Source: Onthophagus taurus (lineage: Eukaryota; Arthropoda; Insecta; Coleoptera; Scarabaeidae). Taken from it: DNA of 64,000 nt. The stretch lies in NCBI RefSeq assembly GCF_036711975.1, contig NC_091967.1, positions 6,696,001-6,760,000 on the forward strand, given 5' to 3'. Within the stretch, counting starts at the first letter, position 1. Every line of letters starts with the position of its first letter. The position numbers and the translations under genes were made by a program. Positions 12,741-23,261 of this stretch are shown piece after piece. The notes below the pieces were generated by a model, which ran no database searches, was not told where the DNA came from, and saw only the letters and a list, made by a program, of their open reading frames with translations.

Positions 12741-13235
12741 AGCGTGAAAAAGAAATGGGCAAACTACTACGGTCTCAACTTTTAACAAGAGGATGTAAAG
12801 AAAGGCTGTACAAAACGCTCACACGTCCTGTAGTTAGCTATGGATTTGAAACATCGACACTCAATAATCTTCACCAAGAGTTATTAAACAGGTTTGAAAA
12901 AAACATCTTACAAACCTCGGAGGATGGAGACAATTAATAAGGTACAAGATAAGAGAACTGCAGGAACGACCAGAACTGTCAACGTGAATTAAAGTCCAGA
13001 GACTTAAGTGGCTGGGATACGTGTGGAGAATGCCGAGAAATAAAGTGGCACGCTGGGTTCTCACTCAAATTCGACCATTGACCAAGAGCAAGACCAAGGG
13101 GGTTATGGATGGATAATGTTAGGAAGGATTTGAAGGCCCTGCAGATGCAGAACTGGAGCAATTTAGCCCCAAATCGAGACGAATGGAAGCGTGTTGTAGA
13201 AGAGGCCAAGGCTCATAATGGGCTGTGGTGCAATA
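12740..13235 (+). mobile_element. 3' end of a degraded non-LTR retrotransposon (LINE)
   Basis: Conceptual translation gives the C-terminal part of a LINE reverse-transcriptase protein in shifted frames: KERLYKTLTRPVVSYGFET (about 12799-12855), a middle part KWLGYVWRMP near 13007-13036, and the family tail NWSNLAPNRDEWKRVVEEAK at about 13153-13212. In insect LINEs these blocks occur in this order (thumb, then the tail before the 3' UTR). At least two frameshifts and internal stops separate them, and the catalytic half is absent, so it is a dead 5'-truncated copy. The clade was not resolved. Confidence 0.75.
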
Positions 13236-14155
13236 GTGTGTGTGAGAAAATTATTAGGCAACCAAAGATTTCTCGATTTTTTGGATAATTTGAGTAGTTT
13301 GCTTAACCAATCTGTGATCATTATTTACTCCTCCTCCTCTTTCCTTCTACCCTTGCGAAGGCTTTGGCGATATTATATGTTTACAGTTCTTTTCCATTCT
13401 TCCAGATCCTGAGCCATTATGATCCCTTCTTATGTTCTCTATGCAGCAATCTGACCACCACCACCAGACTGTCAGTATATGTCTTCATTGAATCATTCGA
13501 AACTCCTCTTTGGATCCTCGCATTGAATATTCCTCGATGTCATAATTCATCCAGTATACGCAAGAATGCTTTAGTGCCTTCGATTATACACAAAAGAACA
13601 TTTAAAGCAGTTAAAATCTTAAGCAGATAAAGTTTCATTAATTTAAGTAAGTAGTAAAACATATAATATAAGTATTATTAGCGAATAAAACACAATCGCA
13701 ATGTAATACATTATTAAAAGACGAGTGAAAAAATCTACATAAAACCCGTCTTTTTATAATTACTCTATCATTAACCCTACTACAATCTAGACATCCAGTT
13801 ATGTTAATAATATAATACAACTGTAATTTTCCACGAGATGGTTTTGCGTATGTTACACTTACGTCACTATTCAAATCCTTCTAAGGCCAATATCAAGACG
13901 TCTTCGACACAAGTCGAGGACAATACGGAAAATTACGGGTTGTAAGTGAACTGGAAAGCCCACAGTATCTATTATCCCGGTACATGTACCGGCAAATAAA
14001 GGACATCGTGGTCGAGGAAGCCATATTTTCATAACCCATGGTGCATTCGTGCGGGTAATCTTTTTAGTATTCAAGAAGACGTTGGTCGAAAATGTTGCTA
14101 AACTGAAAAATACTTCAAAAAATACATGGTTTAGAGGTGAACATCAAGAAGTAAA
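13236..14155. other. Intergenic spacer before osi-f
   Basis: No gene supported. The first part may still be LINE 3' untranslated sequence. No clear TATA/TCAGT pair was found for osi-f. Confidence 0.45.
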
Positions 14156-14607
14156 ATGAACCGTTTCTTATTGGGTATTTTCGTTGTGATTAATTTGTGT
14201 TTAATACGACCACATAGCTGTTCGTCTCGACAAATATCCACATGGCAAGGATCGTTATGGAATTCATTTCCAACATCTTCGGCTTCTTGGAGTTTAGAAA
14301 CGAGAATTCCAATGTCGTCGTCAGGTGAGTTTTCAATTAATAATAAATTAACCAACTGGTTGAAATTATCTTTTTAGATTATACAGCGCTCGATGAAAAT
14401 GTTGAGGAAGCGAGGGGAAAATTTAGGCTAAAAAGAAAATTAAAGAAATTACTTCTTCCTCTTTTACTAGCTTATAAATTAAAATTTTTTACGTTAATAC
14501 CAGTTTTGATAGGAGGATTGCTTTTACTGACAGGAGCAACTGGGTTAGCAGGATTTTTCTTTGCCTTATTTGCTGCAGTAATGGGATTAAAAACTGGTCA
14601 TTATTAA
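14156..14607 (+). CDS. Minimal Osiris-like protein without cysteine segment (osi-f)
   Basis: Two exons, 14156-14324 and 14378-14607, phase-1 intron, 132 residues, about half the usual family length. Exon 1 gives a signal peptide (MNRFLLGIFVVINLCLI) and only some 30 further residues, Ser/Trp-rich, with no C-x(4-11)-C pair and none of the usual acidic helix. Exon 2 is a typical Osiris module: EEARGKFRLKRKLKKLLLP, then LLLAYKLKFFTLIPVLIGG and a Gly/Ala/Phe/Leu stretch ending VMGLKTGHY-stop. The family's His/Tyr tail and AQxLAY are missing. The open frame, splice signals and intron phase are intact, so it may be a working short gene, though loss of function after exon loss is possible. It sits between osi-e and osi-g, whose hydrophobic exons it resembles. 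Confidence 0.78.
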
Positions 14608-14951
14608 GGATTGTTTGCCAATAACCTTTTGATAATTTAATTCGTAGTCTATGTTAGTATATTTATTAAAATAAATTAATTAAGTAAATAATTATTTATT
14701 CAATAAACGTTATCTTACAATTAAACTATTTATATCGACATGAAACAAATTAATTATAAATTACAGGCTTTAACCACCCCTCGCAAACTGAATAATTAAT
14801 TTTAAGTGACCTTTTTTAATAAGGAACTGTATCACTCAAGTCGATACTACGAGTAAATTGACATTGTTTCCACGTTTTGGCATGGAATTCGAAATGCACG
14901 CGTGATGTGCCTATGTTTAGTCCTCCTACACTGGGTAGGACCACTAGTTGA

Positions 14952-14988
14952 TATAAAACGTCTGTCGAACCATAGCAATCGGTCATTA
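14952..14988 (+). promoter_or_regulatory. Core promoter of osi-g
   Basis: TATAAAA at 14952-14958 and GGTCATTAC with TCATT at 14983-14987, 31 bases apart; start codon 35 bases further. Confidence 0.65.
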
Positions 14989-15022
14989 CTGCTTAATTTA
15001 TTGTTTAAACAAGCATTTCGAC

Positions 15023-18000
15023 ATGAAAGTGTTATTAGTATTTTTTATTACCGTCTCGGTTTTTATATCCGTTACGCGATCAGAAGACATATACAAGGAT
15101 TGTGGTGAAAGCATCAAGTGTTCGGAAGATAAACTCATCAAAATTATCGACCGTATTGATTCCGAACCGAAACTTGAAATATTAGATGGATCTATTGTTT
15201 TAGAGAAGAAGGATAATGTTGGTGATTTAGTTCAATCACGAGCTAACGAAGATATTTTCGACAGATTAATTAGATTCCTGAGAAGTCATGAGTTGAAAAT
15301 TGGAATTCCAGAAAGTGAAGGAAATAATATAGGTAAATTACATCATTCAAAATTTTATTTTCCACTCAGCACTTCATCTCGTTTCTTTATAGCTTTCTTA
15401 TTGTTTTTGACACTTTCTTTGACCCATAACTCATAGGTACTTTCATTTTTAGTTAACAGTTAATTAACGACTCTACTAAAGTCGTAAACATACATGTACA
15501 TATAACATAAAGTTGAAGTGTTGATATACTAATTCTATTTAAATAATAATTATTGATACATATTTAAAATAAAAAAATATATGAAATTGTTTGAATGTCC
15601 GAGAGAAACTGGAAGTCCTGACAAGTCGGTCCATATTTATACATTCTGGCACATCCGGTACGGCGTGAGATTTCAAGCACTAATTACTTTTTATACGTCT
15701 ACGGAACTAAATGACCCAGATTTTCTGTGGGATAGTAATAGAGAATTCAGCGTAAAATGTATGCCGAAAATGTCCGGGAGAAATTTCACGTTTTCAGTCT
15801 TGTGTTCGAGATAACTCGGCAATTAAAAATAATGTTACATTTTTTTATTTAAACTCAATCATTTTATCCTCAGGGTGCCAATTATAAAACTCGTATCAAT
15901 CATCTGCTACTTTTTTGAATTCAATCTTTATATTATATATTTTTAGATTCATATATTTCGAATATATTTTAGAATCATAAATATTCCTAACTTTACTTTA
16001 TAATTAGATAAATAGATTATTATTTAATTAATAATAAAATCAAAAATTCAATCAAAAATTTAAAACTCAATAAGATATTAAATCCTACACAAGAATTTTC
16101 AGAGAAAAGTGGGGGACGAATACCTGTTCAGGGAGAAACGTAACCTCCATCGAGGTCACAGAAACGGAGATGTGGGTCAGTAAACCAGAAGTCGTGCTTC
16201 GGCTTCTTCTTCTCCCACTTTGTATACTACGCAGGCCGAAGAGAGTAACTACTCTAGAGAATGTAACTACATTCTCTTACCGGAACAACAAAAGTGGGGA
16301 TACACAGGACCTTGCTATACCACTCCGATCGGTTTCTAAAGAAAGTTGACCGTTTTGCTTGCTGGTATAAAGCAGACTTCGATCGATGAGAGTTCAGGCT
16401 TTTTTTGCTCTATCACAAACGCACAACTTGCAATAAATTTAATATAAATAAACATGTATTAAGTTATTCCATCTTTAAATAACTTTATTAGAATATTTTC
16501 CATTTCTAACAATTTTTCCAAACATTTTTAATTTTTGAACTTTATTATAGCTTGAACATATTACATTAATGGATAAAATGATATGACATTTTCTACGTTC
16601 ACATTGCATGTTAAATATTTTATATACCAGATCATCTTTTATTGTAAGAAATCTCATTGCTTCAATCATCTTGAAGATATTCTCTTTTCTTAGATTTCTT
16701 TTTCCTAGCCTTTATATCTTCTGTGAATATTAAGATTCTATTTTTCAGTTAGATCTTGAGATTTTAGATTTCTCCGTTTCAGTTTGAGACTTCAATGTAA
16801 TTTATCTATTTTAGTTTGTATTTAAATTAAAATGTACCGAATGTAGCATCTAACTCACTTCCAGGAAGGATGTGCAATTTCAATGAATGAAAATATGAAA
16901 TATTACTGCCGATCATATTCTAGCTTACAATATTCGATTTGCAGTTTTCGCATTTCATCATGGCAACTAGTATTAGCATTACCCGTCTCATTCCAGAATA
17001 CCACTTCTCTGCCTAATTCTTTTCTAGCTTGAACAGCAACTTTTCCAGCCTCTTTCCTCTGTAAGTAGTCTCGTTCTTGTTTTTCCGTCTCGTTCTATTA
17101 CCAGCTTTTTTCCAGTTTCCCTCTTCTCTACAGTCCTTTTCCTATCTTCCTTGCCTCTTTGCTGTATTAGCATTTTTTTCTCGTCTTCCTTTTTTCTGAT
17201 TAAAAAAAGCCTTTCTGCCCTTCTCTCTACCCAGTCTCCTTTCTGTCTTTACAGCATCTGTTTCGCATCTTGCTTCTACTACCAAACCTTTTTCAGTGTT
17301 TCTTTCTTTGCCTGATTTCTTTCTTGCCTTAATAGTCTCCTTCTGGACTCCCTTCTCTCTACGCAGCATCCTTGCAGCTTTCCTAGTTCCTGTTCACTCT
17401 ATTTCTTCCATTATTACTACGATCCTAGTCTTCTATTTCTCTATCTATTTTCTTCCAGTCTCTGAACAGTCATTTTCTTGTCTTTTCAGTTTGAATTCAG
17501 TGTCCTTGTTTTTATCATATTATCTTTTCTAGCTTCCTCTTTTCTGTCTAGTTCTTTTTTGCTGTTTCGCTCTCTTTTCCAGTTTTCCTTTTCTCTATTC
17601 AGTCCTCTTTCTATCCTTAAACTCTATTTAGTTATTATCAGTCCATTTAGTTTCAAAATCTAAGAAATCGATATGTTTAATTTAATTATATGTAGTAATA
17701 AAAGATACTATATTTTCACCTAAAATATCAAATAACATTATAAAAATGTAAAACTAATTATCAGTTTATTTATAGTAACTAGTTTATTATAACTGTAATC
17801 CGTACACAATTAACGACTTCTTAAATTATCAAGTTACTCTAATTGGTTTAATGACTACAACAGATGCGGTGTACTTTTGTAAATCTAGAACAAGAAAAGC
17901 TAACCGACTTCAATAGAATTCATACGATTGCAGCAGAATGGAACGGAGCGAAGCGTAAAATCATCGTAACCAACATCGTTTGATTCTCTTTCACTTGAAC

Positions 18001-18480
18001 CTGAACTTGCTTCTCCCTCGTGGACAGGCGACCTTCACCTCGTTATAGCAGCTAGTTTTATTGTTATTGTTATTGTCGGAACTTGTCTGTTTACTTTCAG
18101 CTGGGAAAAAATTCCTTTTATAAGAAACATTTATTTTTTTATTGTTTTTTTTTAGAAATATTTATTATTAATTAATTGTTTTAGAAGCCAGAAAGAGTAA
18201 ACTGAAGAAGTTCATCCTACCTCTACTTTTAATTTTAAAATTAAAGGCAGCCATAATTATCCCAGCTGTGCTTTCGTTGATTACGTTGATATCGTTCAAA
18301 GGACTAGGAGCTAGCATTATGGCTTTGTCGATTGCCGGAGCGACCGGATTGAAGAGTTTATTGGAGTCTCATCACGGTCACAGAGTAAGTTATGAAGTTG
18401 TACCTCAGATTCATGCTCCTTTATGGAACAGAGCTGGAATTGAAAATTATCCTTTTGGACAGGGATACCACACCATATGA
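15023..18480 (+). CDS. Osiris family protein with a 2.85 kb intron (osi-g)
   Basis: Exon 1 at 15023-15332 and exon 2 at 18185-18480, phase-1 intron, 201 residues. Signal peptide MKVLLVFFITVSVFISVTRS. Close cysteine pair DC-x5-C. The acidic region includes ILDGSIVLEKKDN and FDRLIRFLRSHELKIGIP, which match the family's usual pattern before the junction. Exon 2 begins IEARKSKLKKFILPLLL and runs through a hydrophobic segment ending TGLKSLLESHHG. The tail is YEVVPQIHAPLW and ends QGYHTI, without AQxLAY. The pairing of the exons rests on frame, phase and module order; no closer hydrophobic exon exists. The intron is far longer than elsewhere in the cluster and holds a promoter-like sequence and a CT-rich tract. 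Confidence 0.85.
16366..16398 (+). promoter_or_regulatory. Promoter-like TATA plus initiator inside osi-g intron
   Basis: TATAAAG at 16366-16372 and GTTCAGGC with TCAGG at 16394-16398, about 30 bases between TATA start and initiator A: the same layout as the promoters of the cluster. No signal-peptide open frame follows within the next 1.5 kb. It may be a remnant of a lost Osiris gene, a noncoding transcript start, or chance. Confidence 0.4.
16970..17655. repeat. CT-rich degenerate repeat tract
   Basis: Plus strand is pyrimidine-rich with recurring tttcttgcc, ctcttttc, ttccag and ctattcagtc words, in loose repeats of some tens of bases. The minus-strand reading is Lys/Arg/Glu-rich junk. Related in composition to the GA tract near 1.3 kb, in opposite orientation. 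Confidence 0.5.
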
Positions 18481-19120
18481 AGAGATCGAAAGGAAACAAG
18501 AATTAAAAGTTTTTAATCGAAAAGTTTAAATTATATTTATTTTATTTATGCTAATTTGTACCTGTTGAAATAAATTTAATGGAAATATATAATGCACGAT
18601 TATTAAGTTATATAGCATCCATAATAAGTGCTTTATTTTTTAATTACAACCCAAGTTTAATAACGGGTAACTAAAATCCGTATGTAATTAATAAACAGAC
18701 TAAAATCTAACAGTAACTATATGGAACGGAACTAGTTATTATGTCGAATATACGAAAAAAGATATCGTACAAAATTGAATACACTAACGTTTATGATTAT
18801 TGTAAAAACAAGCTGCTGTAGTCAGATTGAAGAAGGAAACGGACTTCTTTAATCTGGAACACCTCGTTAATACGGGACGTTTGCCATGCCATACTTTCGT
18901 AGTATGAAAATCTAAGACATAGCGGATACACGGCACAGTGAAAAAGTGAATGTAAACTAAGTCTGTCTTTCTTTAATCGCTGTAGTAATTGGACAACTTA
19001 TTGAAAAATGAAATAAAAGCGGAGAGTAGGTGATAGGACTGCTGGAAAGGCGACCACCATGGTCATCTCTATGCTCCACTAAGCTCTACATAGCAAAAAA
19101 CAACACATCTGATGGCCAAT
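18481..19120. other. Intergenic spacer osi-g to osi-h
   Basis: No coding signal seen; ends at the osi-h promoter. Confidence 0.6.
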
Positions 19121-19123
19121 TTG

Positions 19124-19161
19124 TATAAATACTGTTGAAACCAAACTGGAGCAATTCAGTC
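19124..19161 (+). promoter_or_regulatory. Core promoter of osi-h
   Basis: TATAAATA at 19124-19131 and ATTCAGTC with TCAGT at 19156-19160, about 32 bases apart. It places the start codon at 19183 rather than at upstream in-frame codons. Confidence 0.75.
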
Positions 19162-19182
19162 TTCTACGAACACTCCACAGCC

Positions 19183-19956
19183 ATGTTTAAGAGAGTCTTT
19201 GTGATTTTTGTGTTATTAACCATATTCGGAGCTGTAACAAGTGATGATAACGCCGAAGAACAAATCAAAGGAGATCGAGGAGATTTCAAAAAATTTTTAC
19301 ATAAAGAATGTGCAAATTCCTATTCGACGACTTGTCTTAAAATGGATGTAGTGAGCTTTGTTGACAAATTGGATAATCAAAATGACGTCAGCCTTCTTCC
19401 GGGGATGTCTTTAGTTAGAGAATCCGGCGCAAGAGCCAACGAGGACCTAGTAGCTGAAGTTGCCAGAGAATTCCCCAACGATCCAGATGCTCGACTTGAC
19501 GCATTTTTAATGAATAAAGTCTCCAATTATTTGAGCTCCCATTCAATTAAATTAAATCTTTTCGATTCAAGCAATGCCTTCACCGCTAGGAAAGGTGACG
19601 GTCTTGGAGGCGGCGGCGGTGGCGGCAAGAAAGGAGGTGGAATGGGAATGCTCTTAGCTGCTGGTGCTATGATGAAAGGAACTTTAATGGCTGTAGCTAT
19701 GGGAGCTTTAGCGGCATTAGCAGGAAAAGCTTTAATGACTGCATTAATTTCGTTAATGCTTTCAGCTATTATTGGACTTAAATCGTTATCAGGCGGAGGT
19801 CATAAAAGTACCACTTATGAAATTGTAGCCAAACCAGTTTATAGCCATGCTAGTTCAGCTTCGCATGAAGAATATGGTGGGCACGGTCATTCATCTTATG
19901 GAAGAAGCTTTGATGTTCCCCTTCCTCTCGGATTACAGCAGGGATATCAACCATAA
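19183..19956 (+). CDS. Osiris family protein, intronless tandem copy 1 (osi-h)
   Basis: Single exon, 257 residues. Signal peptide MFKRVFVIFVLLTIFGAVTS. Cysteine pair EC-x7-C. The region PGMSLVRESGARANEDLVAE leads to EFPNDPDARLDAF and a helix ending SHSIKLNLF. Junction TARKGDGLGG with a poly-glycine run and KKGGG, then the hydrophobic segment (GMLLAAGAMMKGTLMAVAMG and on) ending IGLKSL. The tail has YEIVAKPVYSH, HEEYGGHGHSSYGRS and PLGLQQGYQP. Very similar throughout to osi-i, 0.9 kb downstream, including the lack of introns and promoter layout: a tandem duplicate pair. Confidence 0.95.
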   Translation: MFKRVFVIFVLLTIFGAVTSDDNAEEQIKGDRGDFKKFLHKECANSYSTTCLKMDVVSFVDKLDNQNDVSLLPGMSLVRESGARANEDLVAEVAREFPNDPDARLDAFLMNKVSNYLSSHSIKLNLFDSSNAFTARKGDGLGGGGGGGKKGGGMGMLLAAGAMMKGTLMAVAMGALAALAGKALMTALISLMLSAIIGLKSLSGGGHKSTTYEIVAKPVYSHASSASHEEYGGHGHSSYGRSFDVPLPLGLQQGYQP

Positions 19957-20805
19957 ATGCTCAAAGATTTAAAATTAAGATTTTTTGTTTGTTTTTGTTT
20001 TAACAATACCTCAATTTGTTGATTATTTATTTTTACTTTAATAAATTATTTATATGAATAATATTTATGATTTTTTATCGTTATATAACCCAACCTTTTT
20101 ATGAATTAAAAATGAAACTAAAATTTCTAAACGAAGCTTTATGAAAAGTCTGATATCGATGATGAGATTAATAAATATTATTGTCAATAAAAGTAAAATA
20201 ACAATAAAGGAAAGTTGCAAAATTAATATACTAAAAAGATTAATTGGTTGTTTATTTTTATATGCATTTTTATTAATAAGTCGATAAATGGTTTTAAAAC
20301 CGTAAAATAAAAAAGGAGCTTTTAGATAAAAAATTTCAAATTACTAATTAATAAAAATTCTTAGCTAATTATTAATTTAATCGCCGTTTTGTAATTATTC
20401 AATACACAATTAAAAATATAATTGCAATTCAATTTGATTCAATTATAATCCCATCTTTTTGTACTAACAGTTTTTTCAATTAACAAGGTGTGATGTATAC
20501 CATTATAGTTTCGAATAGTTTATAGAAGTAGAGGAAATTAAGAACGATATAATTACCGTTTGAATCTAGGCAAGATATTCTAAAGGCGGCCGGTGCAAAA
20601 AAAAAGGGTATAACAAAATAGAATGTAGGAAACTTAGAGAAAGATAGAAAGCTTTCTGTGGCCAACGAAGAATTGAAGTGTAACATCCATTATTGAATGC
20701 TCCATTAAGCTCGTCCGTCCGACCCAGTCCAGTATAATTTGATAAAAGTGAATGGCGAAAGAAATTGGCCAAACTGGGTTAGAAGATTATTTTTTTTCTT
20801 CAATG
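19957..20805. other. Intergenic spacer osi-h to osi-i
   Basis: AT-rich; AATAAA words near 20039 may serve as the osi-h poly(A) signal. No gene seen. Confidence 0.55.
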
Positions 20806-20811
20806 TCGAGG

Positions 20812-20848
20812 TATAAATGCGGCTTGCGGTTACCATTAACATTCAGTA
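20812..20848 (+). promoter_or_regulatory. Core promoter of osi-i
   Basis: TATAAATG at 20812-20819 and CATTCAGTAG with TCAGT at 20843-20847, about 31 bases apart, 27 bases before the start codon. Confidence 0.75.
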
Positions 20849-20873
20849 GATCAGCAACAAGCACTCGTTGAAG

Positions 20874-21641
20874 ATGGCAAGAAGGCAATTTGTGTTCGTT
20901 TTGGTGTTGGCGAGCGTATTAGCAGTTGGTTTTTGCGATGAAGATCAGCAACCAAAAGGAGAGCGGGAAAATTATAAAAGATCCCTTGATAAGGAATGCG
21001 CATCTTCTTATTCCATTACCTGTTTTAAATTGGACGTTGTAAATTGGGTTGAAAAATTGAATAACCAAGAAGACCTCAATGTTTTACCCGGAGTTAGTCT
21101 TGTAAGGGAATCTCGTGCAAAGGCCAATGAAGAGATTGTTGCCGAAGTTGCCAGGGAATTCCCTAACGATCCTGATGCAAGACTTGACGCATTTTTGATG
21201 AACAAAGTTTCCAACTACTTGGGCACCCATTCTATTAAATTAAACCTTTTCGACCCAAACACCGCTAGGAAAGGTGATGGCATCGGGGGAGGCGGCAAGA
21301 AAGGAGGTGGAATGGGAATGCTCTTAGCTGCTGGTGCTATGATGAAAGGAACCTTAATGGCTGTAGCAATGGCCGCTTTAGCAGCGTTAGCTGGAAAAGC
21401 TTTAATGACAGCGTTGATTTCTTTGATGTTATCGGCCATCATTGGATTAAAATCATTGACAAGCGGAGGAGGAAAACAAACCACGTACGAAGTCATCACC
21501 AAACCAATTTACAGCCACGGTAGCAGTCATTCCAGTTCACACGAAGATTATGGTGGACACGGCCACTCTTCCTATGGAAGAAGTTTCGATATGCCATTAC
21601 CACTGGGGTTACAACCAGATTATCAACCCTACAAACCTTAA
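20874..21641 (+). CDS. Osiris family protein, intronless tandem copy 2 (osi-i)
   Basis: Single exon, 255 residues. Signal peptide MARRQFVFVLVLASVLAVGFC. Cysteine pair EC-x7-C. Shares with osi-h the blocks EVAREFPNDPDARLDAFLMN and GGGMGMLLAAGAMMKGTLMA, the YSHGSS/GGHGHSSYGRS tail and the PLGLQ end. The N-terminal 60 residues and the His/Ser tail differ most. Last plus-strand gene of the cluster, facing osi-j tail to tail across 1.6 kb. The paired genes could be lineage-specific copies of a single Osiris gene; this needs a tree. Confidence 0.95.
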   Translation: MARRQFVFVLVLASVLAVGFCDEDQQPKGERENYKRSLDKECASSYSITCFKLDVVNWVEKLNNQEDLNVLPGVSLVRESRAKANEEIVAEVAREFPNDPDARLDAFLMNKVSNYLGTHSIKLNLFDPNTARKGDGIGGGGKKGGGMGMLLAAGAMMKGTLMAVAMAALAALAGKALMTALISLMLSAIIGLKSLTSGGGKQTTYEVITKPIYSHGSSHSSSHEDYGGHGHSSYGRSFDMPLPLGLQPDYQPYKP

Positions 21642-23261
21642 TAGCATAAAAAAATTACCAGTTTTGAATTCTTCTGTGTTAGTTGTTGCTTTTTATTGTA
21701 ATTTATTGATTTGTAATAATTTATTTCTCTTTTAAATAAATAATTTATTTTTTTCTGGATATATTTTTTCTTTTCTACACTCCGTAAACGATTCAAGTTT
21801 TTATTGTTAATATTAACATAACATGCTGGTTAATAATGACCGATGTTTTGTCGTAATTAAACCTTGTTAATAATGAATTTCAATTATTAATGTAAATGAA
21901 CTCTCTAATTGATACGTGCTGGATATAATCAGACCATGATCAAAAAGTAATTATCAACTCGTTTACAATTAGTTTTATTACAAGTAATTTTATTCCTGTT
22001 TTAATTAAACACTAAATTAATACATGGCTTTTTATGATTACATGTTATTAAGATACAAAATACATAATTTTCTTGTATATGACAATTTCTTATTCCAAAT
22101 TTAAAATAGAAATTATCATTAATAATAGTAATTGTGTTAATACATTAAAATTGAAGAAAATTGATTTTCATCAGGTTACTAAAACCATCTTTTGGAACAT
22201 TTCAAAATTACTTGGTAAGAATCAATTTTGTATTTAATACTAGTTTTAAGTAACGATGAAGAAAACTATAATCCTTTAAAGATTACTTCAGATATTTGCT
22301 GTAAATAACATCTTTAACGCAAGTGCCATCTTTTAAAGACTGTCGGTACTACAAGAATATAGCTTTCTTTCCGAAAGGTATTGCAACTTGTCCAAGTTAC
22401 CGAGAGATGGCAAAAAGCGATTAAGAGGTTAAGAAGGGGGCGATGTTACGAATTATTAAGGAATGGCATCTAAACAACCGAACGAACTTTTCTAATTTAT
22501 TCATAATATCAAAGCTGAGTCAAACTAAGGCATTCAACTCGTCGTATTATGGTGAGAAAGTCTTTGTCTTCATTACGTGTTCCGCTCAATGGCTTTTCTT
22601 TATTAATTAACACACCTTTAATTAATACATATAAGTTCAGGAGTTAATGTCAGAAATTCGGCACTTTTGTATCATATTCTACTCGTTTATGTATCTATGG
22701 TACTAGTTCCATCAAATTTAGAGCAAGCCAAACAGATATTATTTAAGCCCCTGTTTTCTTCATTGTCGTTAATTGATTACTTTGTGTTGACATAATTCTT
22801 TGAATTTAAAAAATTTAATCGTTGATTTAAGAATGGAGGTTGGGTTGCAGGGAACATGATTGAATACTTAGAAGTATCACTAAAGATATAAGACTAGATT
22901 ATTAGATACTGTTGATGAAGGACATTACAAATTGGTAAAAATTATGTATTACTGACAGAAGACTAGATACTGCTTATTGCTAAATACTTGTAGTCTAGAG
23001 GTCTATATACCACAGGTGAAACTGAAACTCAGATGATTTTAATACTAGATTGGATACCACTCTCAAAAACTATTCTCTGGTGACAAAAGGCTAGATATTG
23101 ATAACAGAAGATTAGATACCACGAAGAGAAAGAAAACAAAGATTTACAAAACAAAAAAATTAAAATCATTAACCTTTATTAAAGTTCAATAATTTACTAC
23201 AGGCATAACAGAGTGAAAAATAAATAAAATTCATATCGTAATTTGATCCTTTAATTAAAAT
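21642..23261. other. Convergent intergenic region osi-i / osi-j
   Basis: 1.6 kb between the stop codons of the last plus-strand and first minus-strand Osiris genes. No gene. The right part (22885-23125) carries a degenerate minisatellite. Confidence 0.6.
22885..23125. repeat. Degenerate minisatellite with AGACTAGATACTG core, locus 1
   Basis: Imperfect copies of a core like agactagatactg occur at about 22890, 22958, 23044, 23088 and 23110, with flanking acagaag and tgcttattgc. The same words occur again at 27769-27855. It lies just beyond the 3' end of osi-j. Confidence 0.6.

Larger units (their letters stand above)
15333..18184. other. Long intron of osi-g
   Basis: 2.85 kb. The first part is AT-rich and featureless. 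A more GC-rich block at about 16100-16400 ends in a promoter-like TATA/TCAGG pair, and a CT-rich tract occupies about 16970-17650. No exon-like open frame was found in it. Confidence 0.6.

Noticed and set aside
15333-15436. Read-through C-terminus for osi-g exon 1 (a hydrophobic end after 15332)
   Set aside because: A good GT donor at 15333 and a matching phase-1 acceptor at 18184 restore the complete Osiris plan.
17142-17369. Minus-strand open frame rich in Lys, Arg and Glu
   Set aside because: It is a by-product of the CT-rich repeat tract; no domain or splice support.
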